From assembly GCF_014844075.1 (NCBI RefSeq), contig NZ_CP062165.1, positions 2,914,001 through 2,978,000 on the forward strand: a stretch of 64,000 bases of DNA. The letters are read 5' to 3'. Source of the stretch: Paenibacillus sp. JNUCC-31. GTDB taxonomy: Bacteria > Bacillota > Bacilli > Paenibacillales > Paenibacillaceae. Below the pieces are notes generated by a model. That model was given only the letters and a program-made list of their open reading frames with translations. It searched no databases and was not told the origin of the DNA. A program made the translations under genes and the position numbers. The number at the start of each line of letters is the position of its first letter. Position 1 is the stretch's first letter. Shown piece by piece: positions 1-12,119 of this stretch.

Positions 1-183
1 CTGAATGATCAGACAAAATATACGTTGACGCTTGGCCTATCTCAATTTAAGGGCATGTACGGTGTTGATATGCAGTCCATCATGGCCATCACCTGCTTAA
101 TTTCGATTCCGCCGCTTGCGATTTTCTTCTTCGCCCAGCGTTACATTGTCGGCGGAATTGCCACGACAGGTATTAAAGGATAG
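1..183 (+). CDS. Sugar ABC transporter permease, MalG-like (C-terminal fragment)
   Basis: This is the last 60 residues of a membrane permease whose start lies outside the window. The fragment holds the usual MalG/LacG-type ending: an amphipathic stretch (YTLTLGLSQF), a final membrane helix rich in Ile, Pro and Phe, and a conserved tail with AQRYIVGGIATTGIKG. It would form half of the channel of a CUT1 carbohydrate importer. The beta-galactosidase gene starts 22 bp downstream on the same strand, so the transporter probably brings in a galactoside for that enzyme. The substrate is inferred from context only. Confidence 0.85.
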   Translation: MNDQTKYTLTLGLSQFKGMYGVDMQSIMAITCLISIPPLAIFFFAQRYIVGGIATTGIKG

Positions 184-196
184 GACACACCGATAG

Positions 197-4121
<3,925 letters not shown>

Positions 4122-4170
4122 GGCGGATAAGAAAGATCATTTTCCCAACATATGAACGGAGGCGTTAATT

Positions 4171-5571
4171 GTGGCTGACAACAGAACATATGCCCATCCC
4201 TATATTCCAAATACCGTTCCGGAGGTCCGGGACGCGATGCTGAAAGAAATTGGTTTAACATCTATGGAGCAACTCCATGATGCAATTCCTGACAGCCTGA
4301 AGCTGCAGCGGGAGATGGACCTACCGCCGGCCATGAACGAGTATGAACTGCGCCGACATATTGATGGACTGCTGGCGAAGAACAAGCACAGCGGAGATTA
4401 TCTTAATTTTCTGGGTGCAGGATGCTGGCAGCATTTCATCCCGGCCGTATGCGACGAGATCAATCAACGTTCTGAATTCGTGACAGCCTATGCTGGTGAG
4501 CCTTATGAAGACCATGGTCGGTTCCAGGCCCTGTTCGAGTATCAGAGCCTGCTTGCCGAACTGGTGGATATGGATGTCGTGAATGTTCCAACCTTTGACT
4601 GGGCTCAGGCGGCTTCCACCGCGATCCGCATGGCAGGACGTATTACAGGGCGCAAAACCGTACTGCTCCCTCGTTCTGTAGATCCAGATAAGGCGGCAAT
4701 TATTCGTAATTACTGCACCCCGGTCATGGATCTCCAGTATGTTGACATCGATCAGGTGACAGGACGAATGGATCTAAATGATCTGCGCAGCAAATTAAGT
4801 GACGATACGGCGGCGATATACTTTGAAAATCCCGGTTACCTTGGAATCATTGAGGATCAGGGAGCTGAGATATCTGAGCTGGCCCATAAAATAAATGCGG
4901 TATCTATTGTAGGTGTTGACCCCATATCCCTTGGAGTTCTGGAGCCTCCAGGTCGTTACGGGGCGGATATCATTTGCGGAGATTTACAGCCGCTAGGTAT
5001 GCATATGAACTTTGGCGGTGGGCAGGCTGGCTTCATCGCAACACGTGATGAGGAAAAGTATGTCATGGAATACCCTTCTCGACTATTTGGCATCGTGCCA
5101 ACCGAGGTGGATGGCGAATACGGCTTCGGAGATGTTGCCTATGAACGTACATCATTCGCTCTTCGGGAGAAAGGCAAGGAATCGGTAGGGACTCAGACGG
5201 CTTTATGGGGCATTACGGCAGGAGTATATTTGGCCCTCCTCGGTCCTGTTGGCATGCATGAGGTTGGCAGCACGATTATCCAGAAATCGCATTACGCTGC
5301 GAAGCAGATATCACGAATTCCAGGTGTGTCGCTTCGCTTCGAAAAGGGCACCTTTTTCAAAGAGTTTGTCGTTGATTTTAATGATACGGGTCTAACCGTT
5401 GAGGAGATCAACCACAGATTAATGGATACAGGGATTTTTGGAGGCAAAGATTTATCCTCATCCTACCCAGCGTGGGGTCAATGTGCGCTCTACTGCGTCA
5501 CGGAAACGCATGCTCAGGCGGATTTGGACCGACTTGTCGATGCTCTTCGTTCCATTGTCAGCACATCATAG
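4171..5571 (+). CDS. GcvPA-like (glycine dehydrogenase subunit 1-like) PLP-fold protein
   Basis: A 466-residue relative of GcvPA, the N-terminal half of the split glycine decarboxylase (P protein). Family features are visible: the N-terminal PYIPNT segment, LNFLGAG, TAYAGEPYEDHGRFQALFEYQ in place of the usual TPYQ...EISQG motif, and NFGGG. Other family segments differ too: the usual EKATSNICT stretch reads ESVGTQTALWG. The start is GTG at 4171 behind GGAGG. It lies 28 bp before the GcvPB-like gene. There is no gcvT or gcvH beside it, unlike a normal gcvT-gcvPA-gcvPB operon. A true glycine cleavage role is therefore doubtful and a different amino-acid or keto-acid reaction is possible. Confidence 0.8.
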   Translation: MADNRTYAHPYIPNTVPEVRDAMLKEIGLTSMEQLHDAIPDSLKLQREMDLPPAMNEYELRRHIDGLLAKNKHSGDYLNFLGAGCWQHFIPAVCDEINQRSEFVTAYAGEPYEDHGRFQALFEYQSLLAELVDMDVVNVPTFDWAQAASTAIRMAGRITGRKTVLLPRSVDPDKAAIIRNYCTPVMDLQYVDIDQVTGRMDLNDLRSKLSDDTAAIYFENPGYLGIIEDQGAEISELAHKINAVSIVGVDPISLGVLEPPGRYGADIICGDLQPLGMHMNFGGGQAGFIATRDEEKYVMEYPSRLFGIVPTEVDGEYGFGDVAYERTSFALREKGKESVGTQTALWGITAGVYLALLGPVGMHEVGSTIIQKSHYAAKQISRIPGVSLRFEKGTFFKEFVVDFNDTGLTVEEINHRLMDTGIFGGKDLSSSYPAWGQCALYCVTETHAQADLDRLVDALRSIVSTS

Positions 5572-5598
5572 TGATCATATAGAGGAGGACTGAACGCC

Positions 5599-7176
5599 AT
5601 GAAACGGATTCGCAGAGACCATAAGGTTCGTAAGTTTCACCAAGCGAAATGGGATGAGCCCGTTATCTTTGAACTTCATCGACACGGAGAGCGGGGCGTT
5701 ATCCCGCCGGGGACGGAAGCAGCTGTAGCCGCTGAAGCAGGTAGCGCGGAAGACAGCATACCAGCGTCCATGTGGCGGCGCAATACGCCGGCTTTGCCAG
5801 AAATCGGTCAGGCCAAGGTACTGCGGCATTATCTGAGACTATCCCAGGAAACGTTGGGATCGGATATGAATGTGGAGATTGGTCAGGGAACCTGCACGAT
5901 GAAATATATTCCCCGGATTAACGAAATGCTTATCCGCAATCCCCGTATGACCGAGCTTCATCCGCTACAGGATGTGGATTCTGTTCAGGGGATGCTGGAA
6001 ATATTCCATAATCTCGATCTGGCCATGCGTGAGATTTCCGGTATGGATGCTTTCTCCTTTCAACCGAGTAGCGGAACCCAGGCACTTCTGGCTATGGCCT
6101 CCATCGTCCGTGCCTATCATGATGCGCGTGGTGAAGGTGAGCAGCGTGATGAGATCATTACAACCATCTTCTCTCATCCTTCCCAGGCCGCTACAGCTGC
6201 CGTCAAGGGATATAAGATTATTACGTTGCATCCAGACGAGGATGGATTCCCGGATCTTGAGAAGCTGAAGAACGTTGTCTCCGAGCGGACAGCCGGATTC
6301 GTTGTGGCTAATCCAGAGGACACAGGCATCTATAACCATCGTATCCGCGAATTTACGGATGTCGTGCACGAAGCTGGTGGTGTCTGCTATTATGATCAGG
6401 CTAACGCCAATGGCCTGCTCGGGATTACACGAGCGAAGGAAGCGGGTTTTGATATGTGCTTCTTCAATCTCCACAAAACCTTTGCTGCGCCCCATATGTG
6501 CGGCGGTCCTGCAACGGGTGCTCTCGGGGTGACGGATGCCCTGAAGAGTTTCCTGCCTGGGCCATTAGTGGAGAAGGAAGCGGGCGGACGGTATATCTTG
6601 AAAGATCAAACGGAAGTCAGCATAGGTAAAGTGCGCAGCTTTCACGGTGTAGCCCAGACCGTACTCCGCTCCTACGCCTGGATTATGAGTCTCGGACCGG
6701 ACGGTCTGAAGGATGTCGCCCAGGTGGCAGTGCTGAATAACAACTATTTATATCATAAAATTGTTCAAATACGCGGAGCGAGTGCCCCGTATGTCCAAGG
6801 ACGTCGTCTAGAACAGGTCCGCTACAGCTGGAAGCAGCTCACCGATGAAACTGGAGTGACGACGGAGGATATTACGCGGAGAATGTGCGACTTCGGCCTG
6901 CATTATTGGACCTCCCATCACCCATATATTGTTCCACAGCCGTTCACACTGGAGCCAACCGAATCCTATTCCAAGGAAGATCTCGACGAATATATCCATG
7001 CGCTGGAGCATATCTCGAACGAAGCCTATACACAGCCAGATATCGTCAAATCGGCTCCACACAACAGCACGGTGCACCGCAACGACGAATCATCTTTGGA
7101 CGATCCGAAGCAGTGGTGTATTACCTGGCGTGCGTACCTGAAAAAAACACAGCCAGAACTTCAGGAACAACATTAG
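5599..7176 (+). CDS. GcvPB-like (glycine dehydrogenase subunit 2-like) PLP enzyme
   Basis: A 525-residue protein, somewhat longer than usual GcvPB (about 485-490). It carries the PLP-binding lysine in LHKTF (K293), the YYDQANANG segment that corresponds to YYDGANAN, and PFTLEPTESY near the C-terminus. Several normally strict motifs are altered: PSSGTQALLA for PAAGAHGE, FSHPSQAATAA for the DSAHGTNPASAA region, and HMCGGPA for HGGGGPG. It is the natural partner of the preceding gene and probably forms the catalytic half of a heterotetramer. With the sugar transporter, beta-galactosidase and SDR upstream it forms one transcription unit that ends at the palindromic terminator at 7248. The reaction is unknown; I infer a divergent paralogue rather than housekeeping glycine decarboxylase. 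Confidence 0.8.
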   Translation: MKRIRRDHKVRKFHQAKWDEPVIFELHRHGERGVIPPGTEAAVAAEAGSAEDSIPASMWRRNTPALPEIGQAKVLRHYLRLSQETLGSDMNVEIGQGTCTMKYIPRINEMLIRNPRMTELHPLQDVDSVQGMLEIFHNLDLAMREISGMDAFSFQPSSGTQALLAMASIVRAYHDARGEGEQRDEIITTIFSHPSQAATAAVKGYKIITLHPDEDGFPDLEKLKNVVSERTAGFVVANPEDTGIYNHRIREFTDVVHEAGGVCYYDQANANGLLGITRAKEAGFDMCFFNLHKTFAAPHMCGGPATGALGVTDALKSFLPGPLVEKEAGGRYILKDQTEVSIGKVRSFHGVAQTVLRSYAWIMSLGPDGLKDVAQVAVLNNNYLYHKIVQIRGASAPYVQGRRLEQVRYSWKQLTDETGVTTEDITRRMCDFGLHYWTSHHPYIVPQPFTLEPTESYSKEDLDEYIHALEHISNEAYTQPDIVKSAPHNSTVHRNDESSLDDPKQWCITWRAYLKKTQPELQEQH

Positions 7177-7247
7177 CTTGTTACGCAGCATATACTCTTG
7201 TTTATTTAGAGGAACATTAATATTACTCATTCTAAAAATAAACAAAG

Positions 7248-7278
7248 ATGACCCTCAACACGTGTTGAGGGTCATTTT
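7248..7278 (+). terminator. Palindromic rho-independent terminator
   Basis: A perfect 28-bp palindrome (arms ATGACCCTCAACAC and its complement) followed by a T run. It lies 70 bp after the GcvPB-like stop and also faces the end of the convergent LysR gene, so it may act in both directions. Confidence 0.85.
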
Positions 7279-7286
7279 AGTATACA

Positions 7287-7376
7287 CTCTATAGCTTTCA
7301 TATAACTCTATAGCTTTCATATAACTCTATAGCTTTCATATAACTCTATAGCTTTCATATAACTCTATAGCTTTCA
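7287..7376. repeat. 19-bp tandem repeat, about 4.7 copies
   Basis: The unit CTCTATAGCTTTCATATAA is repeated head to tail with an exact 19-bp period (the ATAGC core falls at 7291, 7310, 7329, 7348 and 7367). It lies between the terminator and the 3' end of the LysR gene. The units look identical, which suggests recent slippage expansion. Confidence 0.9.
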
Positions 7377-7398
7377 GTTGGAGTCTACACCGGATTTC

Positions 7399-8283
7399 TT
7401 ATTCGCTCAGCATGGACTGTGTGAAGCCGATCCATTCTCTGGTGGCAAAAGACAGATAGCGATCCTTCCGCCAGATCATGCCAAGCTGCCAGGGAATCAC
7501 AGGCTCCACCACGGGTATAATGCGCACACGCATATGATCGACCTCACGGCATATCGTCTCTGGCAGCAATGCCACCCCCAGATTGGCCGCTACCATTGCA
7601 CTGAGCAGGTCCCACTGGGAGCTCTCATATACTACCCTGGGCTGAAATCCTTCATGCTGACAGGCAACAATGATCCGGTCATGCAGCGCAAAATCTTCCC
7701 GGAACAGCACAAATGAATCATGTTCCAGTTCACGCAGCGCGACCGACTCTCTATCCGCAAGTGGGTGCGAAGGGTGGACAAGCAGATTCAGCTTCTCTTT
7801 CACAAAAACAAAATGATCTACCAGTTCATCCACCGTTGGCAATACGGCAACCCCAATATCCAGTGCACCACTGATAACATCTGCCTCCACTTTTTTGGCA
7901 CCATCCTCGAACAACTGAATGGTCACCTGCGGATAGGCTTTGTGAAACTCACCAATAATCATCGGGAAAAAGCTGGACCCCACCATCGGAGGCAAACCGA
8001 TCCGCAGATGCCCTTTCTTCAGATTCATCAGATCGTCCAGCTCGGACGACAGGCTGCGAAATGACTTTTCAATCTCCAGCGCTTGCCGGAAAAAAACATG
8101 CCCAGCATCCGTTAACGCTACCTTCTTCCCATAACGATCCAATAGGGTTACACCCAGTTCGTCTTCTAGGCTTTTAACCGTTTTGCTAATCGTCGGTTGT
8201 GTAATGAACAGCACTTCGGCCGCTTTGGTAAAACTTTGTTGCCGAGCAACTTCCAGAAAATATTGCAAATGGCGGATATCCAT
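7399..8283 (-). CDS. LysR-family regulator (CidR-like)
   Basis: A 294-residue LysR regulator with an N-terminal winged helix-turn-helix (QSFTKAAEVLFITQPTISK) and a periplasmic-binding-like effector domain beginning near LRIGLPPMVGSSF. I placed the start at 8283 (MDIRHLQYF) because GATGGGGA precedes it by about 8 bp; a longer form from 8304 has no ribosome binding site. It is divergent from a CidA/CidB pair, the arrangement of the CidR regulators of Bacillus and Staphylococcus, which activate cid genes during overflow metabolism. That function is inferred from synteny and family. A GAATG-N5-CATTC dyad at 8314-8328 in the shared promoter region is a possible operator. Confidence 0.88.
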   Translation of the reverse strand: MDIRHLQYFLEVARQQSFTKAAEVLFITQPTISKTVKSLEDELGVTLLDRYGKKVALTDAGHVFFRQALEIEKSFRSLSSELDDLMNLKKGHLRIGLPPMVGSSFFPMIIGEFHKAYPQVTIQLFEDGAKKVEADVISGALDIGVAVLPTVDELVDHFVFVKEKLNLLVHPSHPLADRESVALRELEHDSFVLFREDFALHDRIIVACQHEGFQPRVVYESSQWDLLSAMVAANLGVALLPETICREVDHMRVRIIPVVEPVIPWQLGMIWRKDRYLSFATREWIGFTQSMLSE

Positions 8284-8339
8284 CGTCTGATCCCCATCTC
8301 TCATAGATAAATGGAATGATAAACATTCTTAATATGCAT

Positions 8340-8368
8340 TTTACTCATGAAAGAATGCGATGTAAAAT
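8340..8368 (+). promoter_or_regulatory. Candidate cidAB promoter
   Basis: TTTACT and TAAAAT are separated by 17 bp, 72 bp upstream of the cidA start and next to the divergent LysR gene. A sigma-A type match, seen by eye only. Confidence 0.45.
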
Positions 8369-8440
8369 TTGTGATATCAAATGAATCATTTTCATAAACA
8401 ACTCAAAATCATCACGTTCATTATACAAGGAGGGATTGAA

Positions 8441-8812
8441 GTGAAGAAATGGGGCCTTGGCATTTTGCAAGTCGCGCTTCTGATGGCCTTTTCACTGCTC
8501 ATGGACCTGCTGGCCCGTGTCCTCCATCTGCCTGTACCGGGTTCAATACTCGGTATGGCCGTGCTCTTCATCCTGCTTCAAACTCGCGTCGTGAAGCTGC
8601 GCTGGATCGAAATTGGCGCTGCCTGGCTGCTCGGTGAGCTATTGCTTTTTTTCATCCCGTCAGCCGTCGGCATTATGAACTACATGCCGATGCTCGAGCA
8701 TGACGGACTGCAAATTTTATTTATTGTTCTGCTCAGCACATTTCTGGTCATGGCCTGCACAGGCCTGGTTGCCACCCGGATTGCCAAACGAAAGGAGCGT
8801 CACACCGGATGA
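8441..8812 (+). CDS. cidA: CidA/LrgA family holin-like membrane protein
   Basis: A small membrane protein of 123 residues with about four hydrophobic segments and the LrgA-family signature VPGSILGMAVLF. The start is GTG at 8441, directly behind AAGGAGGG. CidA/LrgA proteins pair with CidB/LrgB partners; they were described as holin/antiholin-like regulators of lysis, and B. subtilis homologues were later linked to pyruvate transport. The gene overlaps its partner by 4 bp (ATGA) and lies divergent from a CidR-like regulator, so cidA is more likely than lrgA. The exact role cannot be decided from sequence. Confidence 0.88.
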   Translation: MKKWGLGILQVALLMAFSLLMDLLARVLHLPVPGSILGMAVLFILLQTRVVKLRWIEIGAAWLLGELLLFFIPSAVGIMNYMPMLEHDGLQILFIVLLSTFLVMACTGLVATRIAKRKERHTG

Positions 8813-9489
8813 TTGGATTCCTCTGCCTGTTGTTAACCGTCGGTATATACTGGGTCGCCAAACGCATGTATCGCAATCTGCCCAAGGTTTATCTGTCTCC
8901 GCTGCTGATTACGCCACTTCTTGTCGTCGGTGTGCTGCTCGCAACAGGTACGGATTATGCTGCCTACAGTAACGGTGGCAAATGGTTAAGTCTGCTGCTT
9001 CAACCTGCAACGGTGGCCTTTGCCGTACCGCTTTATACGTTTTTCCATGTACTCAAAAAGCATATCTCCGAGATCGTCTTCAGTGTCATGACAGGCTCCG
9101 TGGTGGCAGTCCTCTCTTCTGCCCTGCTCGCCAAATGGCTGCGTCTGGATTCAGGACTCATTCATAGTCTGATTCCGAGATCCATTACGACTCCAATTGC
9201 CATGAACGTATCGGCTACCATTGGAGGCATTCCGGCTGTTACGGCAGTCTTTGTCATTATGACCGGTCTGCTCGGGGCGATTATGGGTCCATCCATTGTG
9301 AAAATGCTGCGCATCGATGGCGAGATTGCACGTGGAACGCTGCTTGGAACCGGTGCCCACGGAACAGGAACATCCAAGGCATTCGAGCTCAGTTCACTGA
9401 CAGGCACCATCTCCAGCATCTCCATGGTACTGGCCGCATTGTTCACATTGGCGGTTGCACCCGTGCTATCCAAACTTATTTTCCCATAA
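8809..9489 (+). CDS. cidB: CidB/LrgB family membrane protein
   Basis: A 226-residue polytopic membrane protein of the LrgB family. Conserved features include the SLIPRSITTPIAM segment, GGIPAVTAVFVI and the GTGAHGTGTSKA motif. It starts inside the last codons of cidA (ATGA overlap), so the two are translated as a coupled pair, as in cidAB, lrgAB and B. subtilis ysbAB. It is predicted to work with CidA in the membrane, either in programmed-lysis control or in export or import of small acids such as pyruvate. No clear terminator follows. Confidence 0.9.
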   Translation: MIGFLCLLLTVGIYWVAKRMYRNLPKVYLSPLLITPLLVVGVLLATGTDYAAYSNGGKWLSLLLQPATVAFAVPLYTFFHVLKKHISEIVFSVMTGSVVAVLSSALLAKWLRLDSGLIHSLIPRSITTPIAMNVSATIGGIPAVTAVFVIMTGLLGAIMGPSIVKMLRIDGEIARGTLLGTGAHGTGTSKAFELSSLTGTISSISMVLAALFTLAVAPVLSKLIFP

Positions 9490-9594
9490 AAGATAGAATT
9501 AACCCTATTTTTTGAAATATTATTGTTGTATTAAAGCCCTTTCTTCCTTACAATAAGGACAGGTTTTAATTGTGAATATTGCGGGGGAGATGCG

Positions 9595-10113
9595 ATGAAA
9601 AGAACCGGAATGAAGAGATCTCTGGACCGCCTTGGACGAATTGTCCTTCCCAAAGAAATGCGGGATACGATGGAAATCCATATCGGCGATCCGCTTGAGT
9701 TTTTCATTGAAGGGAAAGAGTTGATTTTGAGAAAGTACAAATCAACGTTGTGTATTTTTTGCGGTGATGTGGATACGGAAATGTATTTCAAAGAGCAATT
9801 CATCTGCCGGACTTGTGCAATTCAATTAAAACACCCGGATGACACTCCCGAATTTTTCGTTCCTCAGAACAAACAGGCTCCTGCAGCCGTGGAGCGTCCT
9901 GCTACCGAATCCGCCACAGTCTCATCTCCATCAACGGAAGAAGGGACTACAGCTGCCAATCATGAGTACCCGGACTTGCGACCCAAGACGGCACGTATGC
10001 TGCAACAGATGAAGGAAATTGTTGAACAGAATCCTGGCTTGGCTCAACAGCAGATTGCGGAAAAGCTTGGCATTAGCCAAGGACGCGTCTCCCAACTTAA
10101 AAAACTACTATAA
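9595..10113 (+). CDS. AbrB-like regulator with zinc-ribbon-like and C-terminal HTH
   Basis: A 172-residue protein with three parts. Residues 1-48 form a SpoVT/AbrB swapped-hairpin DNA-binding domain (RSLDRLGRIVLPKEMR). Residues 53-74 hold two Cys pairs (C53-x2-C56 and C71-x2-C74) like a zinc ribbon. After a low-complexity Ala/Thr/Ser/Pro linker, residues about 140-172 form a helix-turn-helix (QIAEKLGISQGRVSQLKK). Ordinary AbrB has about 95 residues and lacks the last part. The start at 9595 follows GGGGGAG. It probably acts as a transition-state type DNA-binding regulator; targets are unknown. The Crp-like gene downstream may or may not be co-transcribed, since a terminator lies between them. 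Confidence 0.8.
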   Translation: MKRTGMKRSLDRLGRIVLPKEMRDTMEIHIGDPLEFFIEGKELILRKYKSTLCIFCGDVDTEMYFKEQFICRTCAIQLKHPDDTPEFFVPQNKQAPAAVERPATESATVSSPSTEEGTTAANHEYPDLRPKTARMLQQMKEIVEQNPGLAQQQIAEKLGISQGRVSQLKKLL

Positions 10114-10172
10114 TAGGAATTTAGTCGATTATTTATATTCAGGAGACCTTCCGTTTAAAGAAGTCCCGTTGC

Positions 10173-10212
10173 AAGAGAACCCGTTGAACTCCGTGGGTTC
10201 TTCTTTTTTTTA
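10173..10212 (+). terminator. Rho-independent terminator after the AbrB-like gene
   Basis: AGAACCC (10176-10182) pairs with GGGTTCT (10195-10201) and is followed by a T-rich run. It lies 60 bp after the AbrB-like stop and just before the ribosome binding site of the next gene. Confidence 0.75.
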
Positions 10213-10240
10213 TATTCATACCGTAATGGAAAGGAATGTT

Positions 10241-11443
10241 ATGGATAAACGCCTCTACTTATCACAATTCAATCTCATGCGCTCCTTGTCAGAAGCAGAT
10301 CTGATTGAAATGGACAGTATGACGTCCATCACGACCATGCCCAAGAATACGCTGATCCAGACTCCAGATACATATACAGAGGGCTTCTATTTTGTAAAAA
10401 AGGGAACCGTCCGCCTGTACACATTAACGGAAGAAGGTAAACAATTTACTCTCGATATATTGAAGGAAGGGAATGTGTTTGGGGAAATGAACGGTATTTC
10501 GCTCGGCACACGTTCCTTATATATCGAAACCATGGAGGAATGCGATATTTGCCTAATGAACAGGCAGCGTTTTGAACAATTCCTTATCGAACACCCCGAG
10601 TTTATGATGAATCTGATGAAAGTAATCAGCGAGGACATTCTTCTACGCAAAGGCGCCCGTAAAGGGGCTGACATTCCTGATCACATCCGCAATCTGCTGC
10701 AATCTGGACATATCGAATCGGTAAATCTGACGGAGTGGCTCGCTGTCGATCACATTCTCCTTTTTCAGCAGATTGCCCATGATCTGGGAATGGGCGCTGA
10801 AACCCGCAAGATCACGGAGCAGTTAACACAGATGAATGAACAGCGAATCATGAAAATCATTCCGACCATTGCCTCGAATTGGCTCAACCTTATGGAGCGA
10901 ATGGGAGATAAAGAGCGAATCCGCCACTTCCGTTCCCTTGCGGAGCATCGTTCAGACAGTGTGCGCTGCTGGGCAGCCTTTATCATCGGGTCGGATTCCC
11001 GCTTAAGCCTGAATGATAAACTGGATCGCACCCGGTCCTTTGCAGCGGATCACCACTTTGGTGTACGAGAGATTGCCTGGATGGCTGTACGGGAGCCAAT
11101 CACGGCTGAATTATCCAATGCGCTAACGTTTTTTATGGACTGGGCTATCGATCCTGACCCATTAATCCGACGGTTTGCCATAGAATCGACAAGACCTCAC
11201 GGTGTGTGGGCCAAGCATATTCAGGAGTTAAAAGAAAATCCTGCAATAGCCCTGCCTCTACTCAACCATGTAAAATCGGATGCTCATAAATATGTGCAGG
11301 ACTCTGTCAGCAACTGGTTGAACGATGCTGGCAAAACCAACCCGGATTGGGTTCGTCAGGTATGCGAATCTTGGATTCAGCAATCGGATACCAAGCATAC
11401 GCTGCGGATCATCACACGTGGTCAACGAAACCTCAGCCTCTAA
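10241..11443 (+). CDS. Cyclic-nucleotide-binding domain fused to AlkC/AlkD-like HEAT DNA-repair domain
   Basis: A 400-residue protein of two recognisable halves. Residues 5-125 are a Crp-type cNMP-binding beta-roll (GFYFVKKGTVRLYTL, then GNVFGEMNGIS). The expected Crp helix-turn-helix is absent. Instead, residues about 165-400 are all-helical and resemble AlkC/AlkD DNA glycosylases: FGVREIAWMAVRE, DPDPLIRRFAIESTRPHG, SVSNWLNDAGKTNPDW and the ending THTLRIIT-like RGQRNL. The start at 10241 follows GGAAAGGA at 5 bp; in-frame upstream starts (10019, 10226) lack a site and would run through the terminator region. It may be a ligand-gated or redox-gated alkyl-base repair enzyme, but catalytic residues could not be confirmed by eye. 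Confidence 0.72.
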   Translation: MDKRLYLSQFNLMRSLSEADLIEMDSMTSITTMPKNTLIQTPDTYTEGFYFVKKGTVRLYTLTEEGKQFTLDILKEGNVFGEMNGISLGTRSLYIETMEECDICLMNRQRFEQFLIEHPEFMMNLMKVISEDILLRKGARKGADIPDHIRNLLQSGHIESVNLTEWLAVDHILLFQQIAHDLGMGAETRKITEQLTQMNEQRIMKIIPTIASNWLNLMERMGDKERIRHFRSLAEHRSDSVRCWAAFIIGSDSRLSLNDKLDRTRSFAADHHFGVREIAWMAVREPITAELSNALTFFMDWAIDPDPLIRRFAIESTRPHGVWAKHIQELKENPAIALPLLNHVKSDAHKYVQDSVSNWLNDAGKTNPDWVRQVCESWIQQSDTKHTLRIITRGQRNLSL

Positions 11444-11492
11444 TCCGTAATAAGCCCTTGTATGGGGCGCTCCCCCTCGGCATTACGATACC

Positions 11493-11531
11493 AAAAGATG
11501 ACTACCGCTTTGTTGCAGTAGTCATCTTTTT
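11493..11531 (+). terminator. Rho-independent terminator
   Basis: AAAAGATGACTAC pairs with GTAGTCATCTTTT around a 12-nt loop and runs into T. It lies 50 bp after the cNMP-AlkC fusion gene and just before the end of the convergent DoxX gene, so it can serve both strands. Confidence 0.85.
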
Positions 11532-11581
11532 AGTATCTCTGAGTCCTATCGAATTACATCAATTCATTCTGAATCGATCTC

Positions 11582-11968
11582 TTAGACTTGCACAGCGTCC
11601 ATATTCATTTCTTCTGCTTCCAGTTTACGCATGCCCATAATCAGAACGATGATGTTGGCAACCAACAACACTGCCGGGAAAGGAATTGCTGCATATTGTC
11701 CATAGATCAGATGACTTCCCACTGCCCCAATCATAATGAACGTCAGTACCCCCGAAGCCAGAATACGCGTACGCGGAATCAGCAAACCTACAGCACTGAG
11801 CAGCTCCACTGCTCCGATCAGATACATCGTCCAGGTTGGGTAGGAGAATCCTTTGAAAGTCTGCACCATCATCTCTGATCCACTGACCTTGTTAAACCCT
11901 GACATTACAAATACACCTGCAAGCACAATCAGTGCGATATATCCCAAAATTCGTAATCCGTTGTTCAT
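11582..11968 (-). CDS. DoxX-family membrane protein
   Basis: A 128-residue protein with four hydrophobic helices and the DoxX-family pattern VFVMSGFNKVSG near the N-terminus, then GAVELLSAVGLLIP. Family members are small inner-membrane proteins of uncertain biochemistry, often linked to quinone, thiol or oxidative stress; B. subtilis CatD belongs here and is controlled by a MarR/DUF24 (HxlR)-type repressor. The gene is divergent from an HxlR-family regulator at 12337, with two dyads between them, so control by that regulator is likely. The function is inferred from the family. Confidence 0.85.
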   Translation of the reverse strand: MNNGLRILGYIALIVLAGVFVMSGFNKVSGSEMMVQTFKGFSYPTWTMYLIGAVELLSAVGLLIPRTRILASGVLTFIMIGAVGSHLIYGQYAAIPFPAVLLVANIIVLIMGMRKLEAEEMNMDAVQV

Positions 11969-12033
11969 ATGTATAGTCCTCCTGTAAATAAATCTTCATA
12001 TCCATCTGTTGTATCAAAAGCAATCTATGTAAA

Positions 12034-12048
12034 AGTTACAACGTAACT
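12034..12048. promoter_or_regulatory. Inverted repeat, candidate HxlR operator 1
   Basis: AGTTACAACGTAACT is a perfect dyad with 6-bp arms around AAC, 66 bp upstream of the doxX start codon in the doxX-hxlR intergenic region (11969-12336). The size fits a dimeric winged-helix repressor. Seen by eye, untested. Confidence 0.4.
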
Positions 12049-12119
12049 CTATTTTAAAATTAGCCATTTGCACCTGCGAAATTAGTATGTGTTGATATCA
12101 TACATATTAATAATCATTA

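Noticed and set aside
7287..7376. A CRISPR array
   Set aside because: The 19-bp units are head to tail with no spacers; it is a simple tandem repeat.
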